Shown in pieces: positions 56,783 to 64,000 of a stretch of 64,000 nucleotides of DNA (positions within the stretch are counted from its first letter, which is position 1; each line of letters opens with the position of its first letter). The translations under genes were made by a program, and so were the position numbers. Under the pieces are notes generated by a model. It had not been told where the DNA came from and did not search any database. It saw only the letters and a program-made list of their open reading frames with translations. Source of the DNA: Dendrolimus kikuchii (Eukaryota > Arthropoda > Insecta > Lepidoptera > Lasiocampidae); the NCBI GenBank assembly GCA_019925095.2, contig CM034398.1, positions 5,843,001 to 5,907,000 on the forward strand, in the 5' to 3' direction.

Positions 56783-57392
56783 CTAGCTTCTGCCTGCGAC
56801 TTGGTCCGCGTGGAATAGTAAAAAAAACCCCGATTTTGAAACATTCTTCATTAGTGCTACGCTCCTATTGGTCTTAGAGTGATGATATAGCCTATAGTCT
56901 TCCTCGATAAATGGGCTATCTAACACTGAAAGATTTTTTTCAAATCAGACCAGTATTTCCTGAGATTAGCGCGTTCAATCAAACAATATTTGTATATTTG
57001 GGTACAACACTAATACTTACATTTTAAATATTGCGATGTATTTAGAATGAAACGTCCGAATTGAATAATTCAAAAAGTTCTAGAAAGGTATTGAATTCGT
57101 CTTGAATATGGAGTAATTTATTTTGATAAGGATTAATAATACCAAGGTACAAAATAAACAGTTTTTTAAGCGACGGCATTTTAATTATTTAAAAAATAAA
57201 AGAAAACACTTATTGTGAGGTAACTACAATAGTTAGACATATGGTTACGCGATATTATTTGTAGACAATTATATGTTCTGCAAAGTGGTAGTACAATATT
57301 TTGTTCTATAATCAATAGTTTTCCCTGAGATTAGCGCGTTCAAGCAAACAAACAAACAAACTCTTCAGCTTTATGTATTAGTATAAGATGTA
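56783..57392 (+). repeat. G repeat with internal unit, copy 2
   Basis: Starts 'ctagcttctgcctgcgactt' and ends 'tttatgtattagtataag'. The ~330-bp internal unit is bracketed by direct repeats: 'cctgagattagcgcgttcaa' at about 56959 and again at about 57324. Non-coding. Confidence 0.8.
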
Positions 57393-57670
57393 TAACAACA
57401 CAAACATTGAGGGATCATACTTTTTCATACTCATAAATTATTCATGCTACCTACTAACATATATTTTTTGGTTCTGTATCCAAATAGGAAAAATGACACC
57501 CTTATTATGTCGCCATGTCCGTTCGCCCTTTTATGTATATTATATCACAAATGGACGGACTGAATGGTAAACTTAAACATTACTTTCGAGGAAAATGGTT
57601 TGAACAAGATATGTAGAGCAGTTTTTGAAATATGGTTGCAAATGTTTTAGAGCTTTGTAATACTACTCAC

Positions 57671-57740
57671 CATGACACGTTTTAATATATGAAGGTGCTT
57701 TGTCCATATACATTTTCGCACAAGGACCCAATTCTTTTGC
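57671..57740 (-). other. Possible coding exon, takeout/JHBP-like N-terminus (weak)
   Basis: The minus-strand frame AKELGPCAKMYMDKAPSYIK + TCH runs directly into a strong 5' splice site, CATG|GTGAGT (57670-57665). PSYIKTC resembles the start of takeout/juvenile-hormone-binding domains. Only seven to ten residues support this; no signal-peptide exon or downstream exon could be tied to it. A chance match is quite likely. Confidence 0.15.
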
Positions 57741-57988
57741 TTAGTTAACCAACTCTCGATCTGCCCGTGGATGCATAAACCTGCACCAGTTGCATAAGTC
57801 ACACATACAATAGTCGACCAAGGAAGCCCTAACGGATTGCTGAATATAAGTACTCCCACACTAACGCCGGCTTTGGAAGCCTTATTGCTTAAAGTTCGAT
57901 GCACCCTCTATTGATTTTATTCAACCACTGTGTCACATGGTATTTTTATATATCGAAGTTTTGGGTACGATAAAATTGCAGTAAAATA

Positions 57989-58147
57989 TTACATGGGAAG
58001 AGTGTTGACCTCGCCCATGATCTCATTAGTTACAATTGAAATCAAAGGTGTATTTTTAGTAACATCTCTGTGGTGTTTTACTACAGGTTGCGCTCTAATT
58101 ATTGTAACTAAAATAGTTAAAACATTACAACCTAATACTATAAACAT
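57989..58147 (-). other. Short ORF with signal-peptide-like start (weak)
   Basis: 52 codons: MFIVLGCNVLTILVTIIRAQ, then VVKHHRDVTKNTPL and a stop at 57989. The hydrophobic N-terminus is signal-peptide-like. There is no family match. It lies 250 bp upstream (on the minus strand) of the weak takeout-like exon but is not clearly spliced to it. Confidence 0.15.
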
Positions 58148-58159
58148 GCGCCAATAATT

Positions 58160-60025
58160 GTTGTTATTGTGTGTATAAAATTATCAATTCAAAGAAATTG
58201 GTTTGGTTAGTGTTTAATAGTGTTAGTAGTGTAGTGTAATATTCCGATATTGATTACTGAAAATCTTTCTCAAGCAACTCACGCTGGTCATTTATAGCTC
58301 CGTATGCACCGACTAATGTAAACATTATTGTTTTATTTCGTGTATCTAAATTTACAACGGGTTGTAGTCATGCAAATAATAGTCCGTTGAATCGTAACTC
58401 TATTTTAATAAAAGTGTTTTCTCATAATTAAAATTATCTTTGATTTTTCATTTTAATCTCACATTTCAGCCACTTTTCAATAGCCGTATCAGTTTAAACT
58501 TTAAATTATGTCGAAACGTCATAAAAATCTAACGAAGTATCAAATATTTACTCCAGCATTGTTGAAAGTTAAACTGCTTAATTATGACAGTACTATATTT
58601 TATGAAGTTTTATTAATGTAAGTACCTATTGTGAACATAAATAAATACATAGATGGTAAAATAAATACCTACTATTCGTCATGTTATTACAGTTTTACCA
58701 TACCATACAAATCGCAATTCCTTCTAGTAAACAGTTAATAATAGTCTATGCTATTTTAATTTATGTTATTACAAATAGGTTCGTCATATATTTTTTACAC
58801 TACTATGCATTTTATCTAAAATTACTTAAGGTATACTAAAGCAGCAAGGCTCTACTCTTCACAATAAGATTTATACGTGTTTATTTATATTAACGAAAAT
58901 AATACTAGTTTACCTGAATATTTAATCAAAATGCCAGTTGCGAGAATGCCAGGACAAAAGTAATCCAAACGCTCATTTTCCAAGATAACCATGAAAAGGG
59001 TTTATCTTAATACTCCCACAACATTAGATAACAAATTAGTATACTGTTCGTACGTCTCGGAACATTCGTATCTGCAATGTGTAAGCTGCTCGTAACAGTT
59101 TTTATAGTGGACTTAACCTTTCATACACGATATCTATTGCCCAACATGGCAAGGAGTCAACATTAAAATCCGATATTCAAAATACCAAGCCTGCTGTCTA
59201 GTTATACATTCTTATTAGCAACAAGCCAATTTTTGATGTTTTTGCTTTAAGTCAATAGGGGAGAAAATATTCGCTTTTAAAATCGTGAAATATCCCTCGC
59301 CCCTCTATTTTTTGATATATTGTCGATTAAAATGCTTTTTTTTTGGATTTCATAGCCAAATGACCAAAAATTAACAGTTAATGTTCTTTACGAAGCTATT
59401 CATAGTGTGCGAACTGCTATGCACGTATTGCTCTCTTTTGAATGAAAAATTATAATTATGAAAAACAATACAACAAATAGTGAAAACACTCCACTTTTCT
59501 CTCATTCTTTGATTTAAAATTCACCTCCAGACCACACTTGTGTTATATAGTAAAGTTTGCTTAAAAATCGTAAAACGCACTTAAAGACAATGGCCATTTC
59601 TAATTGGTGAATTATATAATTTCCAATCAAAACCAATTATAGCCTGATCATTTATTTGGATAACTTTATAATATTTCACATGTTTGTTGAAGTTCCATTT
59701 GGACCTAAAACATACCAGAGGTCGAAATGTGAAAATCCGTGTTGATCATGGGCGGTGCCCCAGACCCCGTCTATTTTTGTGCCATTTTATTACGTTGCGT
59801 TTATTATTTATTTTGGTTATACGATATTAATCCATTAAGGTTCGAGTACGTAGCTGGAAGATTTATGATTTTCCCCTAAATTCTCTCGTAAAGTTGACTG
59901 TGTGCCAGATTTGTATGTTTATTACCCGAAACTTATTGATATAGGTACATTATTTTGACTATAATCTGATGACGGTGTATAATTTTGTGAACTAATGAGT
60001 AGGCAACTTTTTCAACAGACGATCC
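58160..60025. other. AT-rich, no recognised gene
   Basis: No supported exon or repeat. A minus-strand 16-codon signal-peptide-like frame near 58980 ends in a stop and was not accepted. Confidence 0.5.
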
Positions 60026-60029
60026 ACAT

Positions 60030-60095
60030 AATTAATGGTTGCCGTCGCCTATAAGCGTTTGCAACGCCAGGGGCGAAACCAACGAATTACTAGTA
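60030..60095 (-). mobile_element. Jockey-like LINE 3' fragment
   Basis: 'ggttgccgtcgcctataagc', 'gtttgcaacgccagggg', 'accaacgaattac' read on + are the complement of the jockey end 'caacgcgttggtgacacccctggtg'. Confidence 0.65.
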
Positions 60096-60149
60096 TTTAG
60101 GGTGGGATAGACGGGATAAAAGACATGAGATAGGGGAGGGGAGTTGGGC

Positions 60150-60690
60150 TTTTTTTTAGCCCAGGGAAATCCGTTTGACGACCATAAGTCGCGACAAGGG
60201 CAGAACCTTGGGAGCATAGTTCCCGACCCGTATGTGGGATTCGCCAAGTCGAGGTGGCACTAGCATGCCCAGTCAGAACCGGTGCCATTGCGATTTCTGC
60301 CGAACCTAAGTGTGTATGACCTAGCCTCTCCGCAAACCTGGCAGACATTGGTCTCGCAAGACCACTTCCACTGCCGAGGGACTTTCTTTTATCCCCCGGC
60401 ATCTTCAAGCTCTATGTCGGTGGAGTGGTTTGTAACTGGCCCCACGGGAGAAAAGGTGACCGCGGGCGAGAACCCCTATACTCCAAGGGGCCCCACCCGC
60501 CCCGGCCGCTTACGGCGGCCGAAGGTCCGTGCTGGCCCTCCGGCGGTGCGTCCTCCTTTAGCGGGAGTGGAGCCGTGACGTGCGCTCACGCTCCCGCTCC
60601 ACCTCCTCCTTTGCAAGCATAACATGCTCGCAGATGGAGGAGGCGGCGTCCTAGCCCATAAGAGGGGAGGTGGGATATCGGAACTCCTTC
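60150..60690 (-). mobile_element. R1-family 2 LINE, 3' end
   Basis: On the minus strand: 'gcgagcatgttatgcttgc', 'aaaggaggaggtggagcgg', then a 3' UTR with 'gcggagaggctaggtcat', 'ctgactgggcatgctagtgc', 'caaggttctgcccttgtc', matching the end of the 28052-30313 element. It ends in a short A-run at about 60152-60160. Only the last few coding residues are included; GC-rich against an AT-rich background. Confidence 0.85.
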
Positions 60691-60699
60691 ATCGTACGA

Positions 60700-62005
60700 T
60701 ACACAATTAGTTCAAGGATAATCGTGCGTGGTTATCACACTGATCGGGCCGGCCCAACAAGCTATAATCAAGGTAGTGATTCCAGCATAGGTCTACGATG
60801 TCAGTCGTTGTTACAATTATCACATGCTGACAGTGAAGAACATATCTTAAGAAACTAGTTCACTTATTTCACAAATCTACAATTCCAGCTTACACAAGTT
60901 TGCCAAGCAAATCGTTCGTTCCCTCTGGAATGGGTATATATGTTTTTTTAGACAACTTGTCCAACATAATGAATCATGAATATTATACGTGATCATGGAG
61001 CAATATTACCTTTTACCGTATTTATAAAAATATATTGTATTAGCTTTTATCAGGTCGATAAGCGATATCTGGGTATCGATCATCAACCGGTACTTTGTGC
61101 CCTTCTCAAGGATTGTAATAAACAAAGAATTTAATCATATAAAGACATTGAAGTAGTACTATAAGTGTTGTTCTTGTGAATAATGTATTATGAACACTGA
61201 AAGAAGTGGAGAATATACATTGACTGATATGATCTTATGACTTTAATCAGGATCCCGAGTCTTAACTCAAAGTGATAATTTTGGTAGTCTATAAACCGTC
61301 TCGGCTTAATATTAAATTAATCTTCATTTGACCGAGACTGCTTTAATGTGAACTTTAGAGACTATAGATATTTGACCATCGTCAGTCGAACGGATCTTGA
61401 CTTGCACTGGTAAGGTATTTTTTGTGAAAGTTACAGGCTTGGAGCCCAGTTCCTCTGAATGTCGCATCCATTTTCAATATCTGGCTTCACCCTGAATCAT
61501 TTTCAATGAAATAAATAATATAAGTCAGAGTTATTGATATTAAAGATATAGCAGACTGAAAACGAGGCTTTAATGACTTAGACTCGTGGTTAAGTTATTT
61601 TGATTGCTTTCGATCTCTTTTCAGTAATCGTATTTAGAGAATGACTCGGATATCAAAAAAGGCCTTCCAGTATTGTTTTGAATATTTTTTAAATCTTCCT
61701 TTGGTTTCTGTTATTGTAATTATTTAATTGCACTTTAAATAGATACATTTACATTTTTATTAAAATAGAATACTTTTTATTAAAAAAATTAATTACTTAC
61801 CAATGCGTGTACTTGAAAGTTAAATCAAGTTTTAAAAAAATGTACGAAACATACTTGATTTTTCGTCCTTGAATTTATACGGGTATACTGAGTTTGACTT
61901 CCTAATTTTAATGGGCCAACTAGCTCATCGATTATTGCAGTATAAAACAGTAGTTGAAATATTAAACTTTTGGTGGTGGTGAGATTTTAAAATTTAAGAT
62001 TATAG
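60700..62005. other. AT-rich, no recognised gene
   Basis: No ORF, tRNA or known repeat seen. Confidence 0.5.
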
Positions 62006-62009
62006 CGAG

Positions 62010-62180
62010 GTATTTTTTTATTATTGGACTACAGCAGACGGAATGACGGCTCAACTGTGATGGAAAGTGGCTACCGACGTCTATGAACATTTGCGACACT
62101 AAAGGTGCTACTAATGTGCTGCCGGATTTGTAGACGTGACTGACTCGTAGATGGAACTGAAACCTGCCCACCAATGCCTA
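62010..62180 (-). mobile_element. J-SINE 3' half, diverged
   Basis: Poly-T at 62011-62017, 'ctacagcagacggaatgacgg', 'tgatggaaagtggctacc', 'aaaggtgctactaatgtgct', 'gaaacctgcccaccaatgc'. It follows J-SINE order with a ~20-bp insertion. Confidence 0.75.
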
Positions 62181-62189
62181 ATAATTATT

Positions 62190-63075
62190 CACTAATTATT
62201 TAAAAGGACACTTTTTATTTAAATTATTTTAGAATATATTATAAAATGTTTCAAATGTCCAATTATATTATGCTTATACCATGTACCTACATTTTCTTAC
62301 ATTAAAGGTCATAATAATGACCCGAATTTTTAGGTTTGCGTGGGACCACGCGAAGGCCCCTTCGAAAAGTTTATGTGAATATTTATTGTTATTATTTACT
62401 ACATGAAATATCAACCTATAATTTAAGGTAAAGTATATGAAAATTATATATACATGCCTTTCAGGGCATTTATATGTAATTTTCTCTTCAATGTATCCCA
62501 AGTCTCGTTCCCCAAATATTTATCCTCGGTTCCATGTTTGGACAGTTTGTTTAGATACAGGCGTAAACTTCTCTCAATAAACAAACACTAGGAACGTACT
62601 TGTTACGTGTTATACGAACTATTTATACTTACGTTTAGAATTTATATTTTGATGGTGTTACTTACTATAATACTATATTTGCACGACTACAACAACAAAT
62701 AAGGAGTGTAATGTTTTAACAAGATCGAGACGGGCCAAAATTGTATTTGAAATTTTCATTATCATCATCTTGCATTAAAAGCGAATTGCATTTGGAGCGT
62801 TGTTAGCTCTTGGGCGAGGCATTTTTAAAATAAGAAATTAGAAGACAGATAACTTTTAAAGAATCAACTTCATTTACGAATTGGATTGAGAGCTGAGATT
62901 GGCCGAAGGAATGGATGGGTAAATCTGGCGCTAGTATATACGATAACTAGAAGAAGAGACAAACGGTAATAAAGTAATTACAAAAGTAATTCTCTAACAT
63001 ACCTCTATATAAAACTTATAAAAAAAGAACTTGAAATAGAATAAGAAATATAAAGAAAAACAATTTTTAGCTAGA
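62190..63075. other. AT-rich, no recognised gene
   Basis: Nothing supported. Confidence 0.5.
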
Positions 63076-63079
63076 CCTG

Positions 63080-63240
63080 CTGCTGGGGAGTTTCTTGCCG
63101 CTTCTTCTCCTTAACAGCAATAAAACGTTGCGAAGCGGTGTACATATTATAGAATAGGAAGTAAAGTTAAATTTTAATTTATATGTATGACCTTCAAAAA
63201 GTGTTCTCCAGTGGAATTTATTTTGAATAAAAACTTGATT
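63080..63240 (+). repeat. E retroposon 3' end, copy 3
   Basis: 'tgctggggagtttcttgcc', 'gccgcttcttctcctta', 'gcgaagcggtgtac', then 'ttttgaataaaaacttgat'. Contains an extra ~60 bp between the last two blocks compared with copies 1 and 2. Confidence 0.7.
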
Positions 63241-63392
63241 TTGAAAGAAAATGAAGTGCATAGAATATTTAAACAGTCTGCTTCTGACCTTGAAGTCCAC
63301 ATTCGTACTTTTTGTCCCACTCCGCGCGAACTTCGGTAGTTCGGCACTCATATCAACTCTCACGACATCAAATCAGTATTCCGTAATAATAC

Positions 63393-63614
63393 TACGATTT
63401 AACGGTGTTAAGCGCGGTATTTTCATTTATTTTTAGTTATCATACATCAGACAAACAAAGAGGAGCATAAAACCACGGGTAAGAACACATTGCTGACATA
63501 AAACATACAAGGTCTACGAAGTCGGCAATTCGTGAACAGCACTCTGGATAAACCCAACCACTGCATCAGATTCGCCTGTCGTCACGTCATTTAGTCGCGA
63601 AAACTTAAGAAAAT
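63393..63614. mobile_element. FB element remnant, both outer arms
   Basis: The left arm 'acgatttaacggtgttaagc' + GCGGTATTTTC and the right outer arm 'agtcgcgaaaacttaagaaa' are separated by about 170 bp unrelated to other FB copies. Confidence 0.6.
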
Positions 63615-63619
63615 ACAAG

Positions 63620-64000
63620 TATTCCTTATTTACGACTACCAAATTATGTTTTGACTTATTTTTTTTGGGTTAAGCATAAGACGAGTAGTACATGAACATT
63701 GACTCGACGGGTTTGTTCATCTCTTTCCTTTCATAAGAGATATTACAGTAATTGTTTTTTCAATAAACTACTATTTTATAGTGTTGTATTTATTTTAATT
63801 TTAATTTAATGTTTAAGATAGCTCTGTGAACATATCATAGACTTTAATTCCATTTCAAATCTTAATTACAATACTTCGAAGGCACTCAAGTTGATACACA
63901 TTTGAATCCTTTCACACATTACTTTCCGTCACGTTTCGTCAGATCACTAACCCTGTATAAAATGTGCCTTTATTTTGATTCAGTGGCGTTTATATAGGCT
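63620..64000. other. AT-rich end of window
   Basis: No feature recognised. Confidence 0.5.

Noticed and set aside
58917..58995. Minus-strand signal-peptide exon (MSVWITFVLAFSQLAF)
   Set aside because: A stop codon follows after 16 residues, before the possible splice donor; no downstream exon fits.

Overview
The window is eukaryotic, AT-rich and repeat-dominated, and looks like a lepidopteran (moth or butterfly) chromosome. I infer this from the repeat types: tRNA-derived SINEs with ATT-type tails, 5'-truncated LINEs with (ATGT)n tails, jockey-like and R1-clade LINEs, and short repeats of the 'CCCGCGACTTCGTCCGCG' and 'AGCCCAGCAGTGGGACATTTATGGGCTG' kinds that I associate with Lepidoptera. There is no operon-like gene layout. 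Long open frames are rare, and the longest ones are LINE remnants.

Only one host protein-coding exon is convincing. The exon at 32130-32222 (+) carries the start codon and first 28 codons of the lethal(2) giant larvae (Lgl, WD40 polarity scaffold) homologue. It has a good 3' splice site before it and a good 5' splice site after it. I could not find the next exon to the right, so first coding intron sequence probably fills 32223-64000. A plausible untranslated first exon and promoter lies at about 31541-31700. Sequence left of that is intergenic or belongs to longer 5' introns.

Left part (1-31500): remnants of many mobile elements. Notable are a degenerate hAT transposon at 22297-23507 (8-bp target duplication, end repeats, transposase C-terminus) with a retroposon nested inside; a 2.26-kb dead R1-clade LINE at 28052-30313 with a perfect 14-bp target duplication; two inverted-repeat MITE-like or foldback families; and a cluster (24582-26640) of three copies of an RPDG...WDAT domain, one downstream of a reverse-transcriptase remnant. 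Two spots look like promoters: TATA/Inr/DPE spacing at 13073-13136, and an RFX X-box beside a CpG-rich site at 13960-14020.

Right part (32223-64000, probable Lgl intron): a second hAT-like element (36940-39422) contains a roughly 955-bp segment that is duplicated at 43146-44099. An R1 LINE sits in the first copy only, so the second copy preserves its empty site. Eight copies of one (ATGT)n-tailed LINE are spread over the whole window, six with clear target duplications. A jockey-like LINE and a short non-autonomous element (here called J-SINE) share the same 3' end, which suggests a LINE/SINE partnership.

Names such as LINE-R, J-SINE, SINE-A/C/D, FB, G, H, V and E are labels made up here. 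All family assignments come from reading the sequence, not from database searches.
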